From Bacillota bacterium (lineage in GTDB: Bacteria; Bacillota; Clostridia; Clostridiales; Clostridiaceae): a stretch of DNA of 38,186 bases. The stretch is taken from contig JAEZKY010000011.1 in NCBI GenBank assembly GCA_023435985.1, forward strand, positions 1 to 38,186, given 5' to 3'. The notes beneath the pieces were generated by a model, which saw nothing but the letters and a program-made list of their open reading frames with translations, was not told the origin of the DNA and made no database searches. Position 1 is the first letter of the stretch. Every line of letters starts with the position of its first letter. Positions 1 through 7,160 of the stretch are shown here, piece by piece. The position numbers and the translations under genes were made by a program.

Positions 1-2323
1 CAATAATATATTCTGGAACTATTACTTGTGCTAATACAACACCTGACGTTGGTGGTGGTACTGGCTTATCAACTTCTTCAGGTATCTTAGGCGGATAATT
101 ACCATTTAAAGTATTTGGCTGTATATCTATTATTTCCTGCCTCATGTCTCCACGTCCTGAACTTTCCTCTAAATTACAAATCTGATATGCAACCTGTGTA
201 GGAAAGACTTGGCACCCCTTTATCGCTATTGGTCTAAAACCACTTCTTTCAATAGTTATATCATATAAACTATAAGGTATCTGATTACTATTTTCATTTA
301 GGGAGTATTCTAACGGTGGTGCTGCTAAATCTATTACCTGAGTTAGTCCAACTGAATCTGTAACTAACTCAATAGTTCTAGCATTTTCTGAAGCTGATGT
401 TCCCCTTACAGTTATTTTAGCATTATCAATTGGAATGTAATCTTCTCCTCTGAAACATTGAATCTTTAACATACCAGTGTTTTGCATAGCATTTCCACTA
501 CTTGTATTCTCCATAACTTTCCTCTTTATATTTTTTCTCAGAATATTATATTTATCAGTCACAGTATTTATTACCAACATATTTCTTTGATTTGTATTTT
601 TCCTAGTTAAAATTCCACTTAAATCAGACTGAAGTGAGTTAAAGCTATTTAATGCACATACTTCTCCATATCCCCATAATGGATTAGGGTATGTCACATC
701 TGTACGCCTTCGCTTAGCTCCTCTTAATAAGTAATATTTTAATCTTTGGCCAAACAAATATGGATCATTTCCTTTAACAATTCCCCATTGCATCATAAGT
801 GCACATATTCCTGCTACCTGTGGTGCTGCCATTGATGTACCTGTCTTCGTATCATACCCTCCACCTGGTACTGGTCCAAGTATCCCTTCTCCAGGTGCAG
901 CTAAATCTGGCCTCACTAGATTTCCTTGATTTTGTGCTCCTCTGCCGCTAAATGACGATAAATTGTTAGTTCTATAATTATAACTTCCAACAGCTATTAT
1001 ATTGTCTACTGTTGCTGGTATTCCCAAAGTATTATATTGATTTGGCTCTAAAAATTTTGTTTTGGGATTAAGACCTTCAAGCACTGGAAGCCATATTGAA
1101 TATATTCCCAAATATTCATTTAAAACATTTATTTCTAATGTCCATACTCCTTCCGCAAGAAAATCAGATCTAGCAGAAAGAATTACCTTTATTTCGCTAT
1201 TTAATTCAAATGGTTTTGGCCCTGCCACATATATATCATATCTATCACGACCTATAGCACCTTGAAGATATCCTTCTTGTATGTTTACATTTCCACTACT
1301 TTGCCCTGTAGGATTTATTATACTTATCGATATATTGGGCAAGATCGGCTTATATAAATTCATAATAACTGACTTTTCATCACTTGATATATTAAAAATT
1401 GCCCTTTGGGTTTTACTTAATTCCCCTCCGATATGATGTCCCGCATCTCCTTCATTTCCTGCTGCAACAACAATCGATACTCTTTCAAGATTTTCTATAG
1501 TTCTAATATACTGCTCCAATATACTGCTTCCATCATGTGCTCCATCATTGGTACTTAAACTAAGGCTTATTACTAATGGCAAATTAAGTTCTTTACTTCT
1601 ATCTATTAAAAACTTAATACCTTGCATTATTTGTGAGCTTAAAGCCGCAGTTCCCCTTGCTGCTTTAACCATTGCTATTGATGCACTAGGTGCTACACCT
1701 CTGTACATTGGATCTATTCTTCCTCCACCACAAGCAATTCCTGTAACGTGAGTTCCATGTCCTGTATCATCTCTTGATGGAACTATTGAAAATGGATCAG
1801 AAGATTTTATTGCTTGATTTATAGTTTGTTTATTATATATGTTTCCTCCAGTACTTAAATCATAAATATACTCTATCCTGGTTGTTCCATCCATATTCAT
1901 AAATGCTGGATGTGTATAATCTATTCCAGAATCCACAAAGCCAACTAACATCCCTTCTCCTGAAGTAGCAAAATTAGTAGGCAAATCAAGAATACATGAT
2001 ACTCTATTACTTTCCTCATCCTGCTCGTACAAACTCTTAGGTAATTCTATATATTGAATAGTGTTACTTAATGATAGTTGATCTAATTTATCTCTTGGAA
2101 TATTAACAATCGCAAAATTGAAACCCAAATCTGTAAATGTTCCACCTAATCCTTCAACAAATGCTCTAGTTTGTTCTGGTGTATCTCTATATAAAATTGT
2201 AAGTTCTAAAATATTTCCCTGGCTCTGAAATCCAATCTCATCCAATATTGCCTTTGGTACATTAGTCAATAATCCTATGGAGGCATCTACTTTTGAAGGC
2301 ACTTCCCTTTGTAACTCTGCCAT
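1..2323 (-). CDS. Csp-type germination subtilase fused in frame to a SleC-like pro-region (3' end outside window)
   Basis: The frame opens at ATG 2323 and stays open for 774 codons to the window edge. Residues 1-100 look like a Csp prodomain. A subtilase (S8) domain follows, with all catalytic residues: Asp131 (VDSGID), His189 (GHGTHV), oxyanion Asn290 (AAGNEGD) and Ser497 (GTSMAAP). A roughly 130-residue insert before RPDLAAPG matches the jelly-roll of Csp proteases. From about residue 604 the protein changes family: YIPIDNAKITV, VTDSVGLTQ, PYSLYDITIERSGF, NGNYPPKIPE and VIVPEYIIV match the prepro region of SleC, the spore cortex-lytic enzyme that Csp proteases activate. In the clostridia I know, csp and sleC are separate adjacent genes; here no stop divides them. 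An internal ATG (514-512) has its own AAGAGG six bases upstream, so SleC may also be made alone. The start-site ribosome signal at 2323 is weak. Confidence 0.88.
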   Translation of the reverse strand, partial: MAELQREVPSKVDASIGLLTNVPKAILDEIGFQSQGNILELTILYRDTPEQTRAFVEGLGGTFTDLGFNFAIVNIPRDKLDQLSLSNTIQYIELPKSLYEQDEESNRVSCILDLPTNFATSGEGMLVGFVDSGIDYTHPAFMNMDGTTRIEYIYDLSTGGNIYNKQTINQAIKSSDPFSIVPSRDDTGHGTHVTGIACGGGRIDPMYRGVAPSASIAMVKAARGTAALSSQIMQGIKFLIDRSKELNLPLVISLSLSTNDGAHDGSSILEQYIRTIENLERVSIVVAAGNEGDAGHHIGGELSKTQRAIFNISSDEKSVIMNLYKPILPNISISIINPTGQSSGNVNIQEGYLQGAIGRDRYDIYVAGPKPFELNSEIKVILSARSDFLAEGVWTLEINVLNEYLGIYSIWLPVLEGLNPKTKFLEPNQYNTLGIPATVDNIIAVGSYNYRTNNLSSFSGRGAQNQGNLVRPDLAAPGEGILGPVPGGGYDTKTGTSMAAPQVAGICALMMQWGIVKGNDPYLFGQRLKYYLLRGAKRRRTDVTYPNPLWGYGEVCALNSFNSLQSDLSGILTRKNTNQRNMLVINTVTDKYNILRKNIKRKVMENTSSGNAMQNTGMLKIQCFRGEDYIPIDNAKITVRGTSASENARTIELVTDSVGLTQVIDLAAPPLEYSLNENSNQIPYSLYDITIERSGFRPIAIKGCQVFPTQVAYQICNLEESSGRGDMRQEIIDIQPNTLNGNYPPKIPEEVDKPVPPPTSGVVLAQVIVPEYII
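512..526 (-). promoter_or_regulatory. Internal ribosome-binding site and ATG at the start of the SleC-like part
   Basis: On the minus strand AAGAGG (526-521) sits six bases before ATG (514-512), in frame with the fused csp-sleC reading frame. The following residues MENTSSG lead into the SleC-like region. It may be the relic or working start of a separate sleC gene whose upstream csp stop codon has been lost. Confidence 0.5.
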
Positions 2324-2387
2324 AGTAACCACACTCTAAATTAATATATACATAAATATATTATGCAGATAGGCATTGATATGCAAC

Positions 2388-2430
2388 AAAATTAGAGGAT
2401 TATTGCACTATACAATAATCCTCTAATTTT
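2388..2430 (-). terminator. Terminator after the XRE regulator gene (perfect 18-bp hairpin)
   Basis: AAAATTAGAGGATTATTG (2388-2405) and its exact reverse complement (2413-2430) flank a 7-base loop. The stem ends in A/T runs on both sides, so it can stop transcription either way. By position it ends the minus-strand XRE transcript and separates it from the csp-sleC gene. Confidence 0.8.
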
Positions 2431-2464
2431 CAATTATAATATTATTTTATTATAATTATAATTG

Positions 2465-3133
2465 CTATAACTTGATTTCAACTCTTTCCAGTTTAGCAAT
2501 TACATCTATCTCTTTTAATTCCATTGTTTCAGTAAGTAAGCTTCCTGCATTGCTTACTAAAAGTACTTTTGAATTTCCTAAAACTTTTACCTGTCTTATC
2601 TTTCTCTTTCCTTTATAATCAAGTAAGAAGAAGCCATTATTACTTACTTCTTTTACACTGTGTGCAAAAGCTATATCTCCTTTTAGCATTCTAAAGCCAT
2701 TCATTTCATCATCTTCTATTTCTAGATAAAATACCTTGTCTTGTGGATAGTTCTCTATCTTATTTGAATGAATTGGCATTTCTTTAGAAGCCTTTTTATT
2801 TGATAATGAATAATCATATACTGGAACACTTCTAAGTACTGATGAAAAGGCATCTGTCCAAAGCTCTGAGCGCTCTACATTTTTCTTTGGTATCTCTTTT
2901 AATGTTTTCTTTTCTTCTTGTAATGCTTCATCAGTAACAACCATACTTATATCATTTAAATCAGCTTTTAAAACTTTAGCTGCCTTATCTATAAATGATT
3001 CAGGCGCAACTTTTCTTCCCATTTCAACTTCATTTAAATATTTTTCAGCCACACCTAATTTTTTAGCTAAAGCCTTAACTGTAATACCGCTCTTTTCTCT
3101 AGCCTGCTTTATATTTTCTCCTACACGACTCAC
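2465..3133 (-). CDS. XRE-family regulator with degenerate S24 (LexA/CI-like) C-terminal domain
   Basis: A cytoplasmic DNA-binding protein of 222 residues. Residues 4-60 form a Cro/CI helix-turn-helix (IKQAREKSGITVKALAKKLGV, then YLNEVEMGRKVAP). The C-terminal half has the layout of an S24 peptidase/CI-type domain (VFYLEIEDDEMNGFRMLKGDIAFAH). The position expected for the catalytic Ser in the usual GDSM motif reads DDEM, and no obvious catalytic Lys follows, so self-cleavage is unlikely. I chose GTG at 3133 because AGAGGGGAG lies about eight bases upstream. The ATG at 3166 has no ribosome site and would add 11 residues. The gene lies 63 bases after a DUF3783 gene on the same strand. The DNA target and inducer are unknown. 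Confidence 0.8.
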   Translation of the reverse strand: MSRVGENIKQAREKSGITVKALAKKLGVAEKYLNEVEMGRKVAPESFIDKAAKVLKADLNDISMVVTDEALQEEKKTLKEIPKKNVERSELWTDAFSSVLRSVPVYDYSLSNKKASKEMPIHSNKIENYPQDKVFYLEIEDDEMNGFRMLKGDIAFAHSVKEVSNNGFFLLDYKGKRKIRQVKVLGNSKVLLVSNAGSLLTETMELKEIDVIAKLERVEIKL

Positions 3134-3196
3134 TTTGTTTTCTCCCCTCTTGCTATTCTTAAACATACTTTAGGAAATAACTATTACTACGTTAGT

Positions 3197-3562
3197 TTAT
3201 TTTCCTTCATTTGCCTTATACCATTCTCTCTCTTCGATTAAATGCTCTAAAAGATATTTAAATGTCCATCTATAATTTTGAGGTGTACACATAGCTAATA
3301 CCCCTCCTTGAATAAATCCTCTAATATATCTAATAGTATATTTTAATTGTTCATCCTTAAATCCGTTAAAAATAAGTGCTTTCTCATTCTTAGGCAACTC
3401 ATCATAAGAATTTTCATTCGTATTTCCGCAAATTATTTGTTCCAAGGTCATTAAAGCCGTATTATTACTTATCTCTATAACCTTAATATTTTGACTTTCG
3501 ATTTTCTTAATTTCTTCTTCATTTAATCCATATACTAATATGCACTTATCCTTCATTGCCAT
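3197..3562 (-). CDS. DUF3783 family protein of unknown function
   Basis: A 121-residue soluble protein. The opening CILVYGLNEEEIKKIE, the middle EKALIFNGFKDEQL and the later RGFIQGGVLAMCTPQNYRWTFKYLLEHLIEER resemble the DUF3783 family, small clostridial proteins without a known role. Start ATG 3562 has GAGGTGG five bases upstream. It is followed on the same strand by the XRE regulator gene and the two may be co-transcribed. No catalytic or metal motif is obvious. Confidence 0.7.
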   Translation of the reverse strand: MAMKDKCILVYGLNEEEIKKIESQNIKVIEISNNTALMTLEQIICGNTNENSYDELPKNEKALIFNGFKDEQLKYTIRYIRGFIQGGVLAMCTPQNYRWTFKYLLEHLIEEREWYKANEGK

Positions 3563-3792
3563 TTATACCACCTCTTTTTACGTTATTATGTTTTTGTAAT
3601 TAATATATTTAAGGCACAATCAAAAAAATAACAAGTCCATCTACCAGTATATTCTTCATTATCCGGCACTTAGTAAAGTACTGTAATAGACCAGCTATAA
3701 ATAGTACCTTGCCCCCTTGAAAAATATTCATATCAGTTTTAGATTTATTATCTTATTTCATGTGCCTAAAAAACTTTATATGCCTAATATTT
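3563..3792 (-). other. Intergenic stretch with a possible 40-codon ORF or terminator region
   Basis: Between the cyclophilin gene and the DUF3783 gene there is a patch somewhat richer in G/C than its surroundings (about 3640-3715). On the minus strand a 40-codon frame starts at an ATG near 3731, with hydrophobic ends (VLFIAGLLQYF, DGLVIFLIVP), but it has no ribosome site. A T-rich run on the minus strand near 3620-3630 suggests the cyclophilin transcript ends here, though I cannot draw a clean stem. Confidence 0.25.
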
Positions 3793-4317
3793 TTATTCTT
3801 CAATTATTTCTGGTTCTTTAATCTCTTCACCTTGCATATCTACTGTAACACTTTTTATTACTTGATCTTCATGAGGTCTATCTGCCATATCAGTCTTTTG
3901 TGCAACAATCTTATCTGCTACTTCCATACCTTCAATAACTTTACCAAACGATGCATATTGTCCATCTAAATGTGGAGCATCTGCAACCATAATAAAGAAT
4001 TGGCTTCCTGCTGAATCAGGGTGCATAGCTCTAGCCATTGATAATACCCCTTTAGTATGCTTTAATGTATTTTTAAATCCATTACTAGTAAATTCACCCT
4101 TTATAGAATATCCTGGGCCTCCCATTCCAGTTCCTTCTGGGCATCCTCCCTGAATCATAAATCCTGGAATAACTCTGTGAAATATTAATCCATCATAAAA
4201 ACCTCTATTGATTAAATCTACAAAATTACGTACTGTATTAGGAGCTATTTCAGGATATAATTCTGCTTTAATAACCCCACCATTTTCCATAGTCATTGTG
4301 ATAATTGGATTTTTCAT
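3793..4317 (-). CDS. ppiB: Cyclophilin-type peptidyl-prolyl cis-trans isomerase
   Basis: A cytoplasmic foldase of 174 residues catalysing cis-trans isomerisation of prolyl bonds. The cyclophilin core is intact: RNFVDLINRGFYDGLIFHRVIPGFMIQGG, split here as NFVDL / FYDGLIFHRV / FMIQGGCP, then LSMARAM, AGSQFFIMVADAPHLDG and YASFGKVIEGM. The catalytic Arg (FHRV) and the active-site QFFI motif are present. No signal peptide is seen. An acidic tail follows the domain (GEEIKEPEIIEE). The ATG has AGGAG 11 bases upstream. It stands alone between murI and the DUF3783 gene on the same strand. Confidence 0.95.
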   Translation of the reverse strand: MKNPIITMTMENGGVIKAELYPEIAPNTVRNFVDLINRGFYDGLIFHRVIPGFMIQGGCPEGTGMGGPGYSIKGEFTSNGFKNTLKHTKGVLSMARAMHPDSAGSQFFIMVADAPHLDGQYASFGKVIEGMEVADKIVAQKTDMADRPHEDQVIKSVTVDMQGEEIKEPEIIEE

Positions 4318-4366
4318 GCTAAAAATTTCTCCTCTCGATATAAATCTTGCTAAGACAAATCGAAGA

Positions 4367-4399
4367 AAATAATAAAAAAATATAATTACTTTATTATTT
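4367..4399 (-). terminator. Possible AT-only terminator after murI
   Basis: AAATAATAAA and TTTATTATTT arms (4367-4376 and 4390-4399) can pair, with a T run on the minus-strand side. The stem contains only A-T pairs, so strength is doubtful. Position between the murI stop and ppiB start supports the call. Confidence 0.35.
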
Positions 4400-4488
4400 T
4401 TTTGATTATGTCTAATATTATTATCTAAAATATAAATTAAAATTCAATACTTATATGTATTTATTACAAATCTGAATTATACTTATAT

Positions 4489-5262
4489 TTATGCATTAAT
4501 TAAATTATAACAGAAATCTACAATTTTATTATCATTTATAGAATTATAGACTAAAATATTTCCTTTTTCTTTAGAATCATTCAATAAATCGGATTCCATT
4601 AGCTTTCTTCTCAGCTCCTGTGCAGTACCAAGACCACCATCAATAAGAGGTATATTTTCTCCAATAACATTAGATAGTGCCTTTTTTACAAATGGATAAT
4701 GTGTACATCCTAAAACAATTGAACTTATATCATCGCACAAATAAGGATTGAATTTTTCTTTTAAATACTCTTCTAATTCTTCTCCTTCTAATATCCCTTG
4801 TTCTATAAATTCCACAAGTCCTGCACAAGGCAACGATATTATACTAGCTTCTTTCTTATACTTTTCCATTAGCAATTTAAACTTTTTCTCTCTTAAAGTC
4901 ATAGGGGTAGCCATTATTATTACATTTCCATTTCTATTAAGCTTAATCGCTGGTTTTAATGCAGGTTCTATACCTATTATAATTGTATCTTTATATTTAT
5001 TTCTAATATCTTCAATTGCAGCGCTAGTTGCTGTGTTACATGCTACTACAATCGCTTTAACGCCCTCATTTAATAAGAAATCAACTGCTTTTAAAGTAAG
5101 CTTTCTGACTTCATTTAGTTCCTTAGTTCCATACGGAGCATTTTTTGAGTCACCAAAATAAATATAATTTTCATTTGGCATTAGTGAAATAGCTTCTCTC
5201 ATTACACTTAATCCGCCTACTCCTGAATCAAAAAAACCTATCGCACTATTTTTAATATTCAA
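4489..5262 (-). CDS. murI: Glutamate racemase
   Basis: Interconverts L- and D-glutamate to supply D-Glu for peptidoglycan. The 257 residues show the family hallmarks: FDSGVGGLSV near the N-terminus, YFGDSKNAPYG, the first catalytic Cys in VVACNTATS and the second in VLGCTHYP, then LIDGG. Length is normal. The start is TTG at 5262, with GAGG five to six bases upstream; no ATG lies close by. It is monocistronic, divergent from the HD-GYP gene across about 250 AT-rich bases. Confidence 0.95.
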   Translation of the reverse strand: MNIKNSAIGFFDSGVGGLSVMREAISLMPNENYIYFGDSKNAPYGTKELNEVRKLTLKAVDFLLNEGVKAIVVACNTATSAAIEDIRNKYKDTIIIGIEPALKPAIKLNRNGNVIIMATPMTLREKKFKLLMEKYKKEASIISLPCAGLVEFIEQGILEGEELEEYLKEKFNPYLCDDISSIVLGCTHYPFVKKALSNVIGENIPLIDGGLGTAQELRRKLMESDLLNDSKEKGNILVYNSINDNKIVDFCYNLINA

Positions 5263-5473
5263 AATGTCCTCACTCCATTTTTTTTAAATTCTTCACATAA
5301 AATAAATTAAATGTGCCTTATATAATAAATATTTTATTACTTTATTTATTCAATGTCTAGCAATTCCAATTTGGTACGCACTTAACATATAATTAAAAAT
5401 CCTTAACCTTATATTTATTCTTTTTCTATTAATATTTTTCATATTAAGGTATAATATTACATTTAATTTATGG

Positions 5474-5479
5474 TATAAT
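5474..5479 (+). promoter_or_regulatory. Extended -10 promoter for the HD-GYP gene
   Basis: TGGTATAAT (5471-5479) is an extended -10 element 31 bases before the chosen start codon. I see no convincing -35 at the usual spacing, as expected for an extended -10 promoter. Confidence 0.5.
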
Positions 5480-5510
5480 AATTATTATTAATGTAGTGAG
5501 GTACATGATT

Positions 5511-6620
5511 ATGCGATTAGTTCCCATTGAGTGTGTTAAAGAAAATTCATTATTAGGTCAAAATATATATACTTCTAGTGGTAGATGCTTGCTTAGAGCT
5601 GGACTAATATTGACTAATGCTAGACTAAAAAAAATTAGAGATTACAGAATATTTTCTTTATATATAGTTGATGACTATAGCTATTCTGAAATTGAAGAAG
5701 TAATAAAACCAGAATTACGTCAAAAAGCTATATCTGTAATTAAAGAAACCTTTTCTGATATAGAACGAATAGCTTCTGTACATACTTTTGAAAAACGCAA
5801 CCTTGCTGATTATAGTAAACAAGAAAAGAGATATTTTAATTCAATTAATAGAATTGCAGAAGAATTATTAGATAATGTTTTAGCTAATAAAAATGTGCTA
5901 TTTTCATTGGTTGATATAAAAAACATGGATAATTATACCTACTCTCATTCAGTTAACGTTGCTATAATATCTCTTATACTTGGTATTAGCCTGAATCTTT
6001 CTAAAAAGAACTTAATTTATCTTTGTATTGGAGCATTAATTCATGATATAGGTAAAACATTTATTCCAAAGGAAATCCTGCAAAAACCTGGAAAATTAAC
6101 GCTTGAAGAATATGAAATAATAAAAAAACATCCAAAGTACGGATATGAATTTTTGAGAAAGTTCTCTAATTTAAGTGCTCATATTAAATTAATAGTTTCA
6201 CAACATCATGAAAGATTTGATGGATTAGGTTATCCTAATAGTATTTTAGGCAAAAAAATTAGCCCTTTAGCCAGAATCGTAAGTATTGCTGATGTTTATG
6301 ATGCATTAACTTCTGATAGACCTTATAAAAGAGCTATGTGTCCAAATGATGCCTTAGAATATTTAATGTCTAACGCAGGTACACTATTTGATTATGATAT
6401 GATTAATACATTTTGTAAGATTATTATCCCTTTCCCTCAAGGTACAATTGTAAGCCTTAGTAATGGTGATATAGGCGTAGTTGAAGAGACTTTTCCAAAC
6501 TATCCATTAAGACCTATAGTTAAAATCCTTAAGAGTAAACGCCCAAGTAAAATTGGTTCTAAAATTAACCTAATAGACAATCTTTCAATTGTTATTTCTA
6601 ATATACAATACGAAATATAA
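5511..6620 (+). CDS. HD-GYP domain protein, probable cyclic-di-GMP phosphodiesterase
   Basis: A soluble protein of 369 residues. The N-terminal 120 residues (MRLVPIECVKENSLLGQNIY) are the region often found before clostridial HD-GYP domains. The HD-GYP domain carries the metal-binding HD pair in IHDIGK (about residue 178), KHPKYGYEFL, SQHHERFDGLGYPN (GYP near 240) and RIVSIADVYDALTSDRPYK. All signature residues are present, so c-di-GMP hydrolysis to pGpG/GMP is the expected activity. Three in-frame starts are possible (GTG 5496, ATG 5505, ATG 5511). I prefer 5511, because GTGAGG ends nine bases before it while 5505 is too close. There is no receiver or sensor domain and no neighbour in the same transcript. 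Confidence 0.88.
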   Translation: MRLVPIECVKENSLLGQNIYTSSGRCLLRAGLILTNARLKKIRDYRIFSLYIVDDYSYSEIEEVIKPELRQKAISVIKETFSDIERIASVHTFEKRNLADYSKQEKRYFNSINRIAEELLDNVLANKNVLFSLVDIKNMDNYTYSHSVNVAIISLILGISLNLSKKNLIYLCIGALIHDIGKTFIPKEILQKPGKLTLEEYEIIKKHPKYGYEFLRKFSNLSAHIKLIVSQHHERFDGLGYPNSILGKKISPLARIVSIADVYDALTSDRPYKRAMCPNDALEYLMSNAGTLFDYDMINTFCKIIIPFPQGTIVSLSNGDIGVVEETFPNYPLRPIVKILKSKRPSKIGSKINLIDNLSIVISNIQYEI

Positions 6621-6698
6621 ACTAAATTCTAGTATTCTTATGCTCACTTAAGGTCATAGAATTAATACTCTTTATCCTTAACAGTAAATGCTTTAATA

Positions 6699-6935
6699 CT
6701 AATTTATTCTTTCTTTTCTATATGTGAATGGATTTAAATTTGCTAATTCTTCAGCTTCTTCAAAACTTTTAGTTCTAAATACTAATGTCCACCCATTTTT
6801 ATCATATTTTCCTGCACACATTATGTATTTCTCCTGTTTGCCCATATAATTTCCTTGCCTATCTATTATTAAGCTTCTAATATTATCAATGTTCTTACAA
6901 TGCAATTTAACAAAAAAATCTCCCACTTCTTTCAT
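6699..6935 (-). CDS. Small unknown protein under an apparent LexA-controlled promoter
   Basis: I do not recognise this 78-residue protein. It is soluble, with no signal peptide or membrane segment, and has a central GNYMGKQEKYIMCAGKY stretch, then GWTLVFRTKSFEEAEELA, suggesting a small alpha/beta fold. I chose ATG 6935 because AAGGAG lies nine bases upstream; the two earlier ATGs fall before or inside that site. The promoter is a full consensus with a GAAC-N4-GTTC operator in its spacer, so induction during DNA damage is predicted. Other bacteria make small SOS-induced proteins, some of them division inhibitors such as YneA and SidA, but no LysM or transmembrane feature supports that here. 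It converges with the HD-GYP gene. Confidence 0.65.
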   Translation of the reverse strand: MKEVGDFFVKLHCKNIDNIRSLIIDRQGNYMGKQEKYIMCAGKYDKNGWTLVFRTKSFEEAEELANLNPFTYRKERIN

Positions 6936-6953
6936 AATACACATCTCCTTAGC

Positions 6954-6965
6954 AAACATACGTTC
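6954..6965 (-). promoter_or_regulatory. Second LexA-like half-perfect operator in the 5' leader
   Basis: GAACGTATGTTT on the minus strand differs by one base from the upstream box. It lies 29 bp away, near three helical turns, just downstream of the expected transcription start. The two boxes may be bound together. Confidence 0.5.
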
Positions 6966-6974
6966 ATTAGTTAC

Positions 6975-7003
6975 ATTATATAGAACATACGTTCACTTGT
7001 CAA
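6975..7003 (-). promoter_or_regulatory. Consensus vegetative promoter of the small SOS-type gene
   Basis: On the minus strand TTGACA (7003-6998) and TATAAT (6980-6975) are separated by exactly 17 bases. Both hexamers match the sigma-A consensus perfectly, which is rare and implies a strong promoter that needs repression. Confidence 0.85.
6983..6994 (-). promoter_or_regulatory. LexA-type SOS operator in the promoter spacer
   Basis: GAACGTATGTTC on the minus strand fits the Gram-positive LexA (DinR) box core GAAC-N4-GTTC exactly and lies between the -35 and -10 hexamers, where a bound repressor would block RNA polymerase. Confidence 0.7.
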
Positions 7004-7085
7004 TATTTCATTTCATAGATAATTTCGTCAAACAAAGGTTATCCACAGGTTTTACTTCATTAATAAATTTCTAAAGAATACAAAA

Positions 7086-7111
7086 GGCTAGGATACTTTA
7101 ATATCCTAGTC
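7086..7111 (-). terminator. Terminator after carB
   Basis: On the minus strand GACTAGGATA, a 6-base loop and TATCCTAGCC form a stem followed by TTTTG. It lies 50 bases past the carB stop codon. Confidence 0.8.
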
Positions 7112-7160
7112 TTAATCCAAAGTCACTTATAATTAATTTTATAAGTTAATTAGCTTATTC

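Noticed and set aside
4748..5161. 137-codon plus-strand ORF
   Set aside because: Lies wholly inside murI antisense; shadow frame with no family resemblance.
7039..7047. Perfect DnaA box TTATCCACA
   Set aside because: Single copy here; two more at about 12549 and 12603 lie inside the SDR gene and are far apart. No cluster, AT-rich unwinding element or dnaA/dnaN genes, so not an origin.
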